The notes under the pieces are model-generated. The model was not told where the DNA came from, made no database searches, and saw only the letters and a list, made by a program, of their open reading frames with translations. A DNA stretch of 64,000 nucleotides from Archegozetes longisetosus (taxonomy: Eukaryota > Arthropoda > Arachnida > Sarcoptiformes > Trhypochthoniidae), in the NCBI GenBank assembly GCA_018873245.2, contig JAEMBT020000004.1, positions 10,784,652 through 10,848,651 of the forward strand, in the 5' to 3' direction. Positions 1-26,294 of this stretch are shown one piece after another; positions within the stretch are counted from its first letter, which is position 1, and each line of letters starts with the position of its first letter. The position numbers and the translations under genes were made by a program.

Positions 1-1633
1 TTTCATTGAAATATTGTGGAACTTGATTCACACATTCGAGCAGCCTTCGAAGACTCAACTAAATAAAATAGATATTCGAATCTGTATAAAGCAACGTCGA
101 CTGGAGTTGGACTTCTCATAATTGAAGGCGAAATTCCTAATTATGAGCTTAGTTCCACACTTTATTTTGAGCTTTGAGAAAAAGAATTCAATTCAAAAAT
201 TTCTCACAGATTGCTTTTACTAGTTTAATAAATCAAATCATTATCAAACAATTCAAATAAATTGATTGCAAGTTAGATTATTATTTTCCAGTTCAGTATG
301 CATTTAATTTAGCTTTATTTCAATAGTTTGAAAACTTGAACTAGAACAAATCGATATTAATGTTCAAATGTAAAATCAATAAACTAAAAGTTCAAATGAT
401 ATAAAAACGTTATACTAAAATAATTTCAGTCGTTAAGAAGAATTTTCGCAATTACTTTTGTAATTGTCCTTCAATTAATACGGAGATCAAGAGATTGAAA
501 GAATTTAAAAAGCAAGCAGAAAACTGAGGAACAGAAAAGATAAGATTTCTGAAAACTAGTAAACTTATTTTAAGACCGTGCACTATCGTGCATAGCATAT
601 GCTAAGGGTCCATAGCTAAAACTCCAAACCAATAGAAATATGAAATTTCTTCTCAAGACATTTATTTCAAGTGGGATTGATTAATTATACCCAACGATCA
701 GCTTGACCACTATTTTTATCGTGTGCAACATTAAGTCTTTTAGTGTAAAATCGATTCAACGTTCATTTCAAGTTGTAAACTTGAATCATCTCAAGACTTA
801 ATTTGAATGTCTTTTTTGAGGTCTGAAATGAAAATTAAGCAGAGAAGTTTAGAATATGTGCTAGGTTCCATGTTTACTTTCATAATTGAGTCAAACTATT
901 CATTGAATATAATCAAAAAATTTCGTTTTGAATAAAGTATTTCGAGAAAAAATTTCACGTTTCAATCATCTATAGTTTAAGGTTTAGACCTCTGACAAAA
1001 AACTATACATAACAACCATGTATTTGTTATGTTATGTTTCGCACACTAAGGCTGACTTCATAGAAAAACCTTGAATTTGATCTTTTTTATGACATAAGTT
1101 TCACCCAAGTGTTGAAAAATCGCTTGATGCTTTTAATCCGCACTTTCAGCTAAAAATATCTATCGTTTTAATAAATATGTGGATTTGAAAATATTTGAAG
1201 GTTTCTGTTTTTGTCTTCAAAGTATTTTTAATGTTTCACTTTCCTAGTAGTAGCTGAAATCAGTCATTTGATTTAATATTTTAGAATCTTGATTAATTCT
1301 GTTTTGAATAGTTTTCAATCAATTTAGAAATCAGTTTAATTCATAAATTTTATTACTATTTCACCATATTTTATATTCCAATTTATTAGAGAATAACAAA
1401 AAGCATTTAATAGTTGATGGGACTTGAATTATATGATTAAAAACTCAAAGTTTGACACCTGAGGATTCATTTACGTCTAAGTTATTGATTGTTAGTACGA
1501 TTTGTCGACTTATTTGTATTTAATTCAAATACTGTACTATCAAAAAGAACTCCTTTCCTAAATACTAATAATTCTAAACTACAATATATTATATGTTAAG
1601 CATTAAATTCTTATTTATTTGATGATTAATTCA
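1..1633. other. Gene-free AT-rich stretch
   Basis: No open frame above background on either strand and no recognisable domain, RNA gene or element. The right edge holds the 3' end of the GTP cyclohydrolase gene, with an AATAAA on the minus strand at about 1612-1620, just past its stop codon, which could serve as its polyadenylation signal. Confidence 0.5.
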
Positions 1634-4392
1634 TTACTTCCTTATCAACGATAGAAATTCTTCACGGGTTTTAGGGTCATCTCGAAAAACTCCTAACATT
1701 GCGCTAGTGATAGTTTTGCTATTAATCTTCTGAACGCCTCTCATAACCATACACATGTGTCTATAATTGATTCAATGAAATTATAAGCAAGTTAAATGTA
1801 AGTCTATTTTATGAAATCATTAATATTTACGTGGCTTCTATCACAACTCCAACTCCAGTCGGGTCTATAGCTTCAGTTATCGCGACTGCTATCTGTTTAG
1901 TTAAGCGCTCTTGAACTTGATTTTGAGAGAAAATTGCAATTAGGATGACCTAATTAGATATTAGACTGTTAGTTGAAATACCTTGAAGTCTTCGACTAAA
2001 CATTTCGACGACTCGAGCCAGTTTACTTAAACCCAAAACTTTCTTATTTGGCAAATAGCCAATAGAAACCTATCGAAACATAAATTTGTTGCATAAAATT
2101 CTAATAATATATAATGAGGCAATGAAGCAAATGTCTCGCTTTAAATCGAAAGAATATCATTAATGCTAAGAAAATATGCTAACGTGAATTATTCACTTTT
2201 GATTTTCTTTTGTGCTTACAGTTAGGGGTTAGAAATACGTACTCGTTTTTCAAATAAAACCTTAAGGTTCATATTAAATAAAGTCTAGAATAAACAAAAA
2301 TGAGAACAAACTACTATTTTATAACTTTTCCGTAGATTATTTTAGTTATTGAAAGTTTGAATTAATACTTCTTTTGGAGTGCTATGATTTGTGTGATTAG
2401 CTTAAACTAACAAAATGAATTTTACAAAAGTATTGGTTCAATAACTTTTGCTTTATATTTCAATTAATTTTATTTCAAAATAAAATCCTATTGAATTTAT
2501 AACAATTATAACTTAAACATTTGTTCTGCCGTTAGTAGTGTTTCTGCAAAAGTTGATTTCTCTTATAGTACCGGACACATAGAATATTTTGTATGATAAA
2601 TATGCAAATAGAAAGATATATATATATATATATTTGAATGTATATAGATATATACCTAATGAACGATATGTCTTAATAGCTCTTTGATTCCAAGATTATT
2701 CACAATATTTATAGAAAAGAATCATAAGAACTATACAAATATGTTTAAGAAATTTTTGTGCCTTTATAAATTTTGAGTTAAGAAAATTGCAGTCGCAATT
2801 GGAAAAACTTTTTGAATGCAAGCCTCTCCTTTTATTGTCTATTCTTTTTAGCAAAATAAATTCTATATATCCGGATCCTGTATGAAGAAACCACTTTTGC
2901 GGAATGCTAATAGTTAGATTAAATCATCTAGTAACAAACTAGTTGGCATTGAGTATACTCACGTGTCCAATAAAAGGTACTAAGTGATGTTCGCATAACG
3001 AAAACATCTCAATATCTTTCACAATAACCATTTCGTCGTGATCTTCGTTGAAGATTGCATCGTTTAGAAGTTCTGTTGATCGAAGTTAACTTAGTTAGGC
3101 ATTCATTCATTTATTTGATTAGTCTCTACAAAGTTAATTAATAATAAGCCAAGAAAATTTTATATTAAAAATAAATTTGGAATTCAAGTCATTGTGTCAA
3201 TTCTGAATATCTATGCGTATGAGTGTGTTCAAGGTGGATTCGAACCTTCTCAAAAGAAAGTCGGAAAGTCTAAATTTCATATCCCTTAAGTTAGCCGCTT
3301 TTGAAAAATTATTCAATTTCTATAATATTTCAGCATTTCGAAAACATTGAGGGATAAATATCTGATTCTATTTGTTATTTTTCATTCAATCAAAGCTTAT
3401 ATTTTAGTTTATCATATAAAATAAATTCTATTCGAACAGTATGACCGAGAACTTTTAATTTTGAAACAAGCTAAAATTCAATGAAAATATTGTGAAAAAA
3501 ATTTCTCAGGACCATTGAGTTTTTGAACTATCCTCAAAAATTTGAAGACTCTCTGAATAGGAACCCTCTCCTCAGAGCATCGGACATTAAACATCCGTGA
3601 TTTTGATACAATTTCCATTTCGATGCATAGCGTTTGTTTTCAAGCCATTTCGCTATTCCTGTTCGTTTTGACTAATATTTTTAAAGTTTTGAAAAATAAT
3701 ATTTATGAATCAAACTGACGTCTGAACAGAGTGGAAAATTATTCAAATCAGAATTAATATCCTCAAAATATTGCATCAAACTATTCCTTTGAGCAATTAT
3801 TAAGAAAAATAAAACATCAAAACGCTTCTTCAAGACGTAAAGAGAAACCTTCAATCGTTTTCAGGTTTACATGTTTACTAGTTTGAAAAATGATTTCATT
3901 CTAAATTATAAATGCGAATCAAAATTATTGAGCAATTCTCTACATTTGAGTGAAACTCACTTCACAAAAAGGTCTCAAATTCAAGGCTTTTATGTTGGTT
4001 TAGCTTTAGTTGATATACTGTATTTTAACAGTAAATTGTTACTAATGAAATGTCATATTTTATTGATCGCTTGCATTACATGTTACCTGTTTCAAGCCAA
4101 ACTGATGGATTGAAAAATTCTTAATGCGCTAAATATCTTTAAAATATGAAATACCTTTAAGGTTAACGCCATATCCATGAGTGAAATACCAAAAAGCTCT
4201 TGCAGCTCTTTCTGGTGTCTTCTTCAAACCTTGACGCGAAGGATCTTCTATAGTACTTATCAAGTCTTTATATACACCAGTCAACTTTGCAACCACTTGT
4301 TCTCTGTCAAGTTCATCTTTTTCCAACAATTTTTCGTGATCTTCAGAATCAGTCGTAGACAGTGATCGTTTCCTACCGTTTACACAGCTCAT
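1634..4392 (-). CDS. Gch1: GTP cyclohydrolase I
   Basis: Converts GTP to 7,8-dihydroneopterin triphosphate, the first and committed step of tetrahydrobiopterin synthesis (cofactor of aromatic amino acid hydroxylases; pteridines), as a cytosolic homodecamer. Five exons: 4392-4155, 3072-2963, 2069-1982, 1915-1831, 1760-1634, all GT-AG and phase-consistent, giving about 215 aa. The zinc and active-site motifs are intact: [10 protein letters not shown] in exon 2 and [11 protein letters not shown] across exons 4/5; [18 protein letters not shown] and [10 protein letters not shown] are also typical of the family. The ATG at 4392 (MSCVNGRKR) is the only AUG before the conserved core; a longer frame to 4410 would need a UUG. 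The short Ser/charged N-terminus corresponds to the variable regulatory tail of animal GCH1. Three introns are short or moderate and the first is about 1.1 kb. No defect seen. Confidence 0.95.
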
Positions 4393-6499
4393 ATTTATAA
4401 TAGCTGTCAACTTTCTAGGTATGAATCAAATCCCAGAACTTTGCGCAAGTATTTTTGTGGAAGGTTTTTATAGTTTAATTACATCCTATATCTAATGACG
4501 TGATTAGATTTTCGAGGACTACTTTCTTATTGGACTAGCGTTTAGAAAACACATCTCATGAATCCCCAAATTATTGATTACCCGAACACCATCGTAGCTA
4601 AGTGACAATGGAGGCCAAGGCCCCACTGAACTTTTACTGTCAAATTAAAAAAACCAAGGTATTTACTAAGAAAAATATTAAAATCTTAATACTTATCTGA
4701 TAGTTTATTTTATTGAGCAATAATACTTATAAACTCTATAATTATATAGGATTGTCTGATTTTGAACTAAAGATTTACGTTAATTTAGTCAAACTCTGAA
4801 CTCTAGTACAAATTAGTATTATCAGGTCCTCAGAGCTCAAGTTTCTGGCTACAGCACTGTAAAAATTTAAAAATCATATAGTCACTACTTTTCAATTTTA
4901 ACTCGAGATTTTTTCTGCAAAAGATGACAACAGTAGAAGTCTTACAAGTATCATTACAATTTTCATGTGGTAAAAAGTTGTCGACATCTAACTTTATTGT
5001 ATTTGACAATATTGTAATTATTATCGGATATAATAATGAAGGTCTAAAGATAAGTAGTATAAAACCAGTAACGTAGCTAGGTTATTAAGCGTTGGTGAGG
5101 CACAAATTCAAGAATCGATCAAAATAATATGAAATCATAGCTCGATATGATGCATTTCCCTTGCAATTTCTAGCTAAATTAGTTCAATTTTTGAATTACT
5201 CTCGAATTAAGACCTGAAAATTCAGAGATATAAAAACTTGTGGTGGGGCGAGTACCCTCAGAGCTATAATGTAGTTATGAATGCTTAAAAGTTGACTTAG
5301 AAAAATTCTTCAAGCAATAATGATCGATATAATAAATGGGTATCAGTATTCAAAAAATGCATAAGGTTCCAAAGATTATTTAGTTATTATAATATCAATA
5401 AAAATGATTTTAACATTTTGTTTACCGATTGAACATAAAGTTCAATGATTCAAATAAATCATAGCTAGCGATGATCCCAATTACTAGTAAGGTTTCGATC
5501 TTATAGTGATAAATTATGAACAAAGCTCTTTCGACGCTATCTAGCCAAAAGAGAGCTCTTTTAGAGTAGTTCGGTGCTAAATCTAAAATCCACAAAAAAA
5601 AACTAAAATTATGTTAACCAATGAAGAAAAAATAATATAAATATTTTTTAGAGAAAACTTTATAACTCTTAAGAAAGGGAAAATTTTTTGATATATTCAA
5701 AGTTATGATTTGCAAACTGAATTGATACAACAATAAAGTACTAATGAAAATTAGGGGTTAGATTCAATAGTTATAAATTATTAGTACTCAAGTTTTAAAA
5801 ATTATTAAAATTGGCCTAAAATTTTTTAAATATTTTTATGATTTATTCATTTTTTTATAATTTATAAATTAGGAATTTTTAACTATTCAATTCTAATCGT
5901 TGTATGTAAAAAAATTTACTTTTTCAATACTCAATAAGCTTCGAATTTCAGATTATTCCAAGCATTCTTAAGTGTTGGATCAAAGCGTAGAAACCTAATT
6001 TTAAAAAGATGAAGCATTGTTTCTCGCAATTTTTAATATTAAAGTTACGAAATATATGTTAAGGATTAAAAGAATTTTTTTATTGCAAATACTTATAACT
6101 CTCCTCAAAAATCATTTATTCTCCTTTCATATGCTTATATAATTTTTTTCTCTGCTTAGTGAATTTTAGATTTAACGCCGAGATAGCAATTAAAGATCTA
6201 AGACAAATTATTGCAGGTTGCAATTTAATTATTTATAGAGATATAAATGGAATTAAATAATAAAATAATTTACAAAAGCTAAGAATAAATTTTCAACAAA
6301 AAATTTTATAGTAAAAGTATTAATTTATTCAAAATGAATTGATACTTGATTCAACAAATTAAAGAGATGGTCATTGAATATGGGACATAACTTTTATTAT
6401 TAATCAGAGTTAAAAAATGACCCAATTCCTTTTGAAATTTCTGATTCGTAAAATTAATCAAAAGAATCATTAGGCGAATCAAAGTAAAGCTATAATGTA
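4393..6499. other. Intergenic stretch between Gch1 and the ABCC array
   Basis: No gene recognised. The left part upstream of 4392 is the expected Gch1 promoter/5'UTR region, but no clear TATA or initiator was found. From about 6100 to 6480 the sequence resembles the region downstream of the second ABCC copy (about 12960-13330), so the duplication unit extends beyond the coding 3' end. Confidence 0.45.
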
Positions 6500-12238
<5,739 letters not shown>

Positions 12239-13331
12239 TATTTGGACAGAAATATTTTTCTATATACACGTAATGAGCTTCTTGTTCTTACCTAACCTAA
12301 CCTAACTTAATCAGGAAGCAAAATGAGCTCTTCTGTACCGTATATGAACCATGTTTATCAGTAAATACTGTATAGCAATAAAATCTTAATTATTATTACA
12401 ACTAAAGAACATTAATTTCTACATTTTTTATTATGTAATTATCTTATTTTAGTAATATAATATAATACAATACAATCAAAGTTTTATTAGTAAGCACTAT
12501 GAAAGTCCGATTCAATAAAAGAAAGTCTAAAATTTAATGATCTGAAAATTTACTTAATAGAAATGTTCGATACAATCTAGACGATGTGGCCATTTTCAAA
12601 ACTTGAGACACGTATAACATTTTTATGATTTTTGAATAAATCTTAGTCAAATTATATCTTCACTGTAAGCAAAATAGACTGAAATGAATAACTGAAAAGT
12701 CTGTAAGGCTTTTGGACAAATTTGAAATAAATAAAAAATTTTTCCATTTCATATTTATTCCGAACGAATTATTATAATTTGAATTTACCATTACTTTTAT
12801 GAAGTTATTACTTCATTAATTTATTTTCGTAGATCTGGATGTAAAGATAAGTATGAATCTTAGTAAATCTTAATTATTTGATTGTCATTCTATGATCTAA
12901 TTTTTAAATATTACTTTTAACTCATTCAAAACTGATTAATTTTGAATTTACAATACAAACGTAATTCTTTAACAGAAGTTGCGTTTAATTCGTATAAAAG
13001 CGTTTTTTTCATCAATCTTGGATTTAGAGCCGAAATAGCACCTGAAGAGCTGCGATCACTTATTAATGGCTGTAATTTAATTGACTATAATTTCTTACAA
13101 TAATAAAAATAGAATTAATAAAAATAATTTACGAAACCTATGATTAAATTTTCAACAAAAGAAAAGATTACTCGTAAAAGTACCAATTTATTCAAAATGA
13201 ATTTATGCTTGATTCAAAAAATTAAAGAGATGATCATTGAATACGAGAACATAACTTTTACATTGATCAGAGATAAAAAAACGACCTAATTCGTTTGAAA
13301 GTTTCTGATTCGTAGAACTTAATCAAACGAT
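12239..13331. other. Spacer between the two ABCC copies
   Basis: About 1.1 kb of AT-rich DNA. The left end is the promoter/5'UTR side of copy A, the right end the 3' flank of copy B. It includes three tandem CCTAA units at about 12291-12306. No coding sequence seen. Confidence 0.5.
12309..12413 (-). promoter_or_regulatory. Duplicated upstream block of ABCC copy A
   Basis: About 100 bp upstream of the copy A start codon matches the block upstream of copy B (about 20335-20443): a shared core at 12309-12330 containing GAGCTC next to a TGATTAA-like motif on the minus strand, then a second shared stretch from about 12360. Conservation next to diverged sequence suggests a shared promoter or 5'UTR element. 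Function is inferred. Confidence 0.4.
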
Positions 13332-20284
<6,953 letters not shown>

Positions 20285-20334
20285 CGTTTAAACAACTCTT
20301 TGCTAATATTTAGATGATGAGCTTCTAGTTGTTA

Positions 20335-20443
20335 ATCAGGGAGCAAAATGAGCTCTTTGAAGCATTGGCGACGTGTATTAACTATTGCTATCAGTAAATA
20401 TAGCAATAAAATTTTAATTATTATTACAACAACCAAAGAACAT
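20335..20443 (-). promoter_or_regulatory. Duplicated upstream block of ABCC copy B
   Basis: Counterpart of the block upstream of copy A: GAGCTC core about 50-70 bp upstream of the start codon, followed by a matching AT-rich stretch with a shared TAATTATTATTACAAC-like segment. Probably a promoter or 5'UTR kept after duplication. Confidence 0.4.
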
Positions 20444-23400
20444 CTCTATTATCAGATGTTCCGTTATTTAGTTAGTAATATAATCAATAGAAAAGACATC
20501 AAAACAGAATAATATAATTGGGATGTCTCTGAAAGATGGAGCGATCGCTTTACAAATCTAATGTTTTAAAAGAATTTATTTTAAGAAATGTTTCTAAAAT
20601 TAGACACTAATGTAGAGAATGTAATTACTCATAAGCAGTAATTGTCTAAACTTGCTTTGCAGCTAATTAAGTGCTTTGAGCAAATAGCTGACCATCAATT
20701 TATCATTATTATCTATTGTACTTTGAAATGTTAGTCAAAGTCTAATTTACACTGAATTTATTGCCCGGTGTGGTAGTAAAAATGTAGCGAATACCACGAA
20801 CACTTCTACTTACTATTAAACTCAGATTTTTCTCTTATATAATATTTGTATAAATAAAAGTAATAAAATAATTAAATTTTATCAGTAGTGCAAGTAAAAG
20901 GGGCTCACGTTCACAAGAGTATTGATATAATACTTTTGCCGAAAAAGACGTCAATGTCTTGTTTTTCTGCAGATATTACTTACATTCGAAATGTTAACAA
21001 ATAAGTGAGAAATACGAGCAAAATAAGTAAACAAGTCTAAAAAACAGCGCTAACTTGCTCAAATATGAGTAAGCTTGATTTGAAACGCACGCAAAGTATC
21101 ACTTCTAAGCATCAATTTTGATCACTTATAGGTGAGCAAAAACTCATATAATTGCCTAAAATAAAACTAAACTGAAATGTTGAGCATCATTCTTGCGAGA
21201 TATTACGCATCGATTAGTCGCAAATTACGAATAAGCTTCAAACAAACAGAAAGGAAAGTTGACCTCTTAATCATTCGTAATGTTTCAGATAAAAACAAGT
21301 GTAGTATTGAAACTGGTCCCAATAAAACACATGTGAGCATATGTTACAGATAATTTGATTACCATTTCTAAACACTATTTTTTTAAACTGACATTAGATT
21401 AATGAAAGTTGATTTTGACAAATCAAATTTTCAGTATATGGGTCATTGATTCTACTTGTTATTGAAATATTGTCAAATAAAAAGAACTGCATAATCTGTT
21501 TAGTTTTATTGAGGACAGACCCATAGTATGCTACGGATTATTTCGAGGATTGCCTACATGCGACAAAATTTGCAAATTATCACCAAAACAACTATTTCTT
21601 TTTTTCATTTAATATATCTGCAGGTATTTGCAGAAACTATTCGCTCTATTAGAGTACACATAGTTTTATGATTAAGTTGATTTGAGGAACTTTGAGAAAA
21701 TCAAAATTATAGCATTCATTTTTACAAATTGAATCCATAAAATATCAACCTCGACCTGACAACTGACCGAAATGTCAAAACTTGACAAAAGTTACTTGTT
21801 ATATTTTATTTTATTTTATATTAGAAGCTAGTTATATAACAAATGAGGACAAACGCTAAAGAAAAAATTACAATAATTAGCGATTTATAGTTAGTAAAAG
21901 CCTTACAAAAGTGTTTCTCTGCTAGTCTATTAAAATGTTATAATTAAAGTGCTTAACGTTCTACAAATGCTGCACTGAAATTACCACACTATAGTTTATG
22001 GACCATTTGGTAATCACTGACTTTTGAACTAAAAGTCAATACTAATTTCTCGAACGAATAACTCGAAATACATTGAGTTTATTCTTTTTTATCAATCTTT
22101 CTAACTTTCAGTCTATTTGTGCGAAATAATTCGCAAGTTTAAATATTGAATAGCCACAGGCTATTCTAAATAAATAATAATAGAATGTAATCAAAATTTT
22201 GTTTAACAAAAAACCCGATCATTAGAGCTCATTTTCATTAGTAGCCTTAGGCTTTTCTTATAGAATTTTCGGTCAATCTTAATGAATAAATTAATCTGGG
22301 ATTCAATTGGAACTGTATTAATAGTAATAATAAGCCTAAATTTGAATCATCTGCTATACATATTAAGGTTTATGATATCGCGTATCGGAAGATCACATTT
22401 TAAATAGTTGTGAAATGATTCGCCAAAATAAGCATAAAGCATAAAAATGTGAAAATAACTCGAGTTAACAGTACCTTTGATTATTTAGCTGTCACCTGTC
22501 TATCAGTCTCAGTTTAAGAGTTCTTACGTGTTCCAAATCTATAATATTAGTGTCTAGTATTCGATCACAATCTTAGCTTTTATAAGCTATTTTCAACTCA
22601 ACGATAATGATGTTCAAAATCGGAAGTTTATCTAAATTTGAACAGACTTGAAACTTGACTAGGCTTAAATAGAAATTTGAAACTTGCACTCATTATAATT
22701 TAAGTATTGTAATCCAAACAAATAATTGAAATAAATACCTCAGCTTTTGTTTCAATATTTGTTTAGTATTTGTTTAATATTTATTCGCATTTAGAGCGAT
22801 TCAATTATGATTTGAAACTATCAAATATTAAAGTTTTTTGACTAGTAACCAACGAGTCATTTTTTGGTCCTTCCTGTTATTTAAACAATGATTCAAATTT
22901 AAATTTAATGATTCAACTAGAAAGAACAGAGTTTGTCAGTAGAGTATATTAAAGTATAATTAGGTTTTAAAATCTTTAATGGATCATCAAAATAGAACAT
23001 CTTTTATGATACTGAAAGTCGTCAATTTAAACATTATGAATTGCTTTATTATTTAGCAATAGATAATGTTAATGGTGGTACAATTTCACCCTTAGTAACA
23101 ACTTTCAAAGTAACAATATTGGAGCCATCATTTCTACAATTTTTTCGGCAAAATGCTTTTTATAGATGGAAGAAAGTAATGTTATGATTAGATAGAAAAA
23201 TTGCAAGTATGAAAGATAGTTATCGTCATTAAAGTAACTGTTGAGTAAGACTATATTTTTTCCATATATAGTAATATACAGTAATGCGCCATTCAGTGTA
23301 TGAGGTATCAAAAACCTATAAAGCGATCCACGTGTTTATCTATTCTCAATTTAATCTATGCTGTACTTATTCAAAGCGATACAGTACAAACTCCTACCAG

Positions 23401-24528
23401 TCATTTAGACGTTTGCTAATGTTTTTATGCCGAGCGTCCGCTATAAAACGAACTGCAAAAGTATTCCAAAACTATTTTTGCTTCAGTCATTTTGATAAAA
23501 AAAATCATGAATAATGTCAATGATTGAAAATCTGATTTCGAACTGTTTATCAATAAGAATCACCAATAAGGGATATAAACAACAAAAGTAGTGTTTAGTT
23601 ATGGTCGCATCACTTGTAATGTTAGTAAATGTTTAATTTCCAAAAATGATCTCCTTATTTAAGCACAATTTTTGTAAAGTTACTCACTAGAAGTGAAATG
23701 AATGAAAGTCAACATTAAGATTTGTACAGTTAGCTTATGGGTGAACGCAGATATAGAGTTGTTAAAATACGTTTTGCTATCTTATTTAACCACAAATAAG
23801 GCAGTCTGTTTTATCACGAACACCCGATATAATCGTAACACTTAGGTGAGAAGTTAAACTGCTTGTCAAAAATCTAGATATATACTTTGGATCATTTGCA
23901 AATTTTCAATCTAATCGCAAAGTGTCAAGATCTTGAAAGTTTAGTTTGAGATATAAATAGACTACTTCAAAGTTTCATTCAATCATTATTTGAATTTTAG
24001 AACCTGGAACTTTACTGTAAACTTTCTATAAAATGACCATAGAATCATGATTCAAAATTTTCTTTACTTTTCTACTTTTAATTAAGTGTCAAATATAAAA
24101 ACAAAAAAAGAAATACTCCACTTCGTTAAATAATTTTTCAAATCATTTATTAGTTAATAATATGAAAAGTTTGATTTGAAATACAAGTGTTGATAAATAA
24201 GCATATAACTAAATACTTTATACTTACACTATCACGACTTATTACACTTTACAACTTTCAGTGTGAGTTTGTATATTAAGCACTGACTGATCGTTTCAGC
24301 TCCTGTTCTGTAGAATCAATTTCAAATTCAATTGATTACGAAGAGTCTGCAAACAATTGAGGAAATTAATTATAGTAATTTTCAACTGATTAGGAATTTG
24401 TTTAAAGTTTTATTGGGATGAATTCGGTTATCGCAATGAATCAAATTACTTAATGAAAACAGTCAATATCAAGTATTAAGTCTAGTCTTAATGGCATTGA
24501 ACAACATGGAGTGTAACCTTAAATTTCT
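20444..24528. other. Long AT-rich intergenic stretch
   Basis: No recognisable gene, transposase or RNA. Open frames here (for example 23105-23311 minus, 23284-23514 plus) are short, low in information and lack family signatures. Upstream exons of the coding fragment at 24.5-24.84 kb could be hidden here as short exons, but none could be supported. Confidence 0.4.
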
Positions 24529-24568
24529 TTGGGATTTCAAGTTTGTTTTTTCTGTTACAAAGAATTAA

Positions 24569-24842
24569 TAATTTCTAGTTCTAATTATATCTTTTTTATT
24601 GGATGGATTGAAGCCAAGTATTTGACTGAAAAATCATTGATTACTGTACACGAAGAACTAGTTGAGGCTCAGCAGACACTCAAAAGACAGTTGAGGGACA
24701 GTCAGGTATTGAGAGAAAGCTCTGGGAATAGCTAACTGTCATGCTAGCCCTCGTATCCCAGAATATCTGAATATCTGATATTGTGAGTGCTATCCTTCAC
24801 ACCTTTCGTTACCAGGCTGACCCTCGATTAGTTCGCGCTTAA
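24569..24842 (+). CDS. Unidentified two-exon 3' coding fragment (coiled-coil-like)
   Basis: Not recognised. A stretch with coding-like composition reads AKYLTEKSLITVHEELVE then AQQTLKRQLRDSQ up to a donor (CAG|GTATTG, 24705/24706). A 110-nt intron ends in a strong pyrimidine-rich acceptor (CCTTTCGTTACCAG, AG at 24814-24815), and an in-phase terminal exon encodes ADPRLVRA and a stop at 24840-24842. The 5' side of the first exon is uncertain: acceptors after TTACAAAG (about 24558), TTTCTAG (about 24575) or TTGAAG (about 24613) are possible. Glu/Gln/Leu-rich heptad-like spacing suggests a short coiled coil. It may be the 3' end of a larger gene or a captured exon; nothing upstream was identified. 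Confidence 0.35.
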
Positions 24843-26294
24843 TACACTGTTTTCGTATACGACAGTGAATCTCAATTAGTTTGGATAAGCTAGATAACAT
24901 CATAACTTATTGATTAGTTAATCCTAGAAATAGCTCTGCTTTGTTCACTCTTTCCTAATGTCAATACATAAGACCTTAACTTTTTTATTTGATTCTTAGA
25001 AATTGCTTGAATGTAAGTCTTGTGATTGAATTCAAACATCTACTCATCATTATGAACAACTGTTTAGTTCTGATTTTTATTATTTGGCCTCAAATTGAAG
25101 AGCGTGAAATGGCTTTTTGAAAGTTTAATTCCTATAATAAATTTTTCAATTGATTTATAGATATTATTCAGTTGAAGAAATTTAGATCTTACTTATTAGC
25201 TAATATTTAGCAGACAAATACTAACACAATATAGACTTGTTTTCAGAAATGATTATTTATGATCTAAACTTATTTTAAGTGTTTCTAATTTTACAAAACA
25301 ATCTATGTCATTGTTTTGTACAAATGAGAGAAACGCAAACTTTTAAAATAGCATTGAAACCAAGCTAAGCAAAGTTTGGTTTAGATTACAGTAAAGAAAT
25401 ATGTTTGCCATTTAGTTCATAATGATTTAAAGCAATAGTTTATGCATCTATTCACATGAGACTAGAAATAAAAATATGTCATTTATTAAACATTTTAGTT
25501 CATTTCTGATTCATTAATAAACTTCACCATTTATTGTGCGTTTGTTGTGACAAATATTTAATTGATTAGTTATGTAAGTTTAAATGTAGGGAAAAGCTTT
25601 TTAAATAAAAGTTTGCTATCCTTTCACGCGACAATAGGCCGTGAGCAGTGAGAGGCAAAAGTGCTTTAGAAAGGCATCACATTTACCGCATAAATAATTC
25701 AATCATACAATTAAGCGATGTCTTTTCACTCGTTTGAAGGCAAGTGGCAGTAACTGTTCCCATGCAATGGTAATGGTCTGCACCTGTGCCACGTGCCCGA
25801 CATCGTTGACAAGAGAAAACCAAGAATGAGGGAATAGAATCATTTAGAACTCATATAGGGTTACATATACTATCAAATTACTTTATTTAGTGCTTATGGT
25901 ATTTTATTAAGAGTTTGCATGTTTGCCATTTGCCTCATTATTGCTTTTCATACTAGATTAGTGAATTAGCTGTTTGGCTGCCTATCGCCGTGGCCAATGT
26001 CTTGTTGCAAACTTTCCAATAATTATTATGTTGTCCATTAGAGCTATTGTGCATTTGTTAATCGGTTTGAGCGCATAGAGAGCTGAGTGTGAGCTCCACC
26101 TGAAATCAAAGCAGCGACTGGTAGAGCATTCAAACAATTAATAATTGATCACATCTTTTAAGATCACATTTCAATGAATTTTCCTTCTTATTCGTTAACT
26201 GATGCTCAATAGGCGTTGATGTGACAAACTTCTGATAGACTACATAAAATGTCAGCAACTTTTGCTAAAACTCAATTTTTTGTCGACTCTTTAC
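24843..26294. other. Upstream region of the nuclear receptor gene
   Basis: No coding sequence. It contains a locally GC-richer island at 25604-25860, listed separately. A further CACCTG box lies at about 26097-26102 and an ATCAAAG TCF-like site at about 26105-26111, about 190 bp before the start codon. Confidence 0.45.
25604..25860. promoter_or_regulatory. Candidate cis-regulatory island with paired E-boxes
   Basis: About 250 bp that is less AT-rich than its surroundings, 0.45-0.7 kb upstream of the receptor start. CACCTG at 25781-25786 and CACGTG at 25790-25795 lie nearly adjacent, with homeodomain-like AATTAA-type sites nearby. No long frame is open on either strand. Enhancer or promoter function is inferred from composition, motifs and position. 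Confidence 0.35.

Noticed and set aside
3221-3306. Possible tRNA-Leu-like gene on the minus strand (GGTTCGAATCC T-loop, TTTAGAC anticodon-like loop)
   Set aside because: The acceptor stem can pair six of seven positions, but the T stem has two mismatches and no D stem forms. At best a decayed tRNA or the B-box of a SINE; a covariance-model search would decide.
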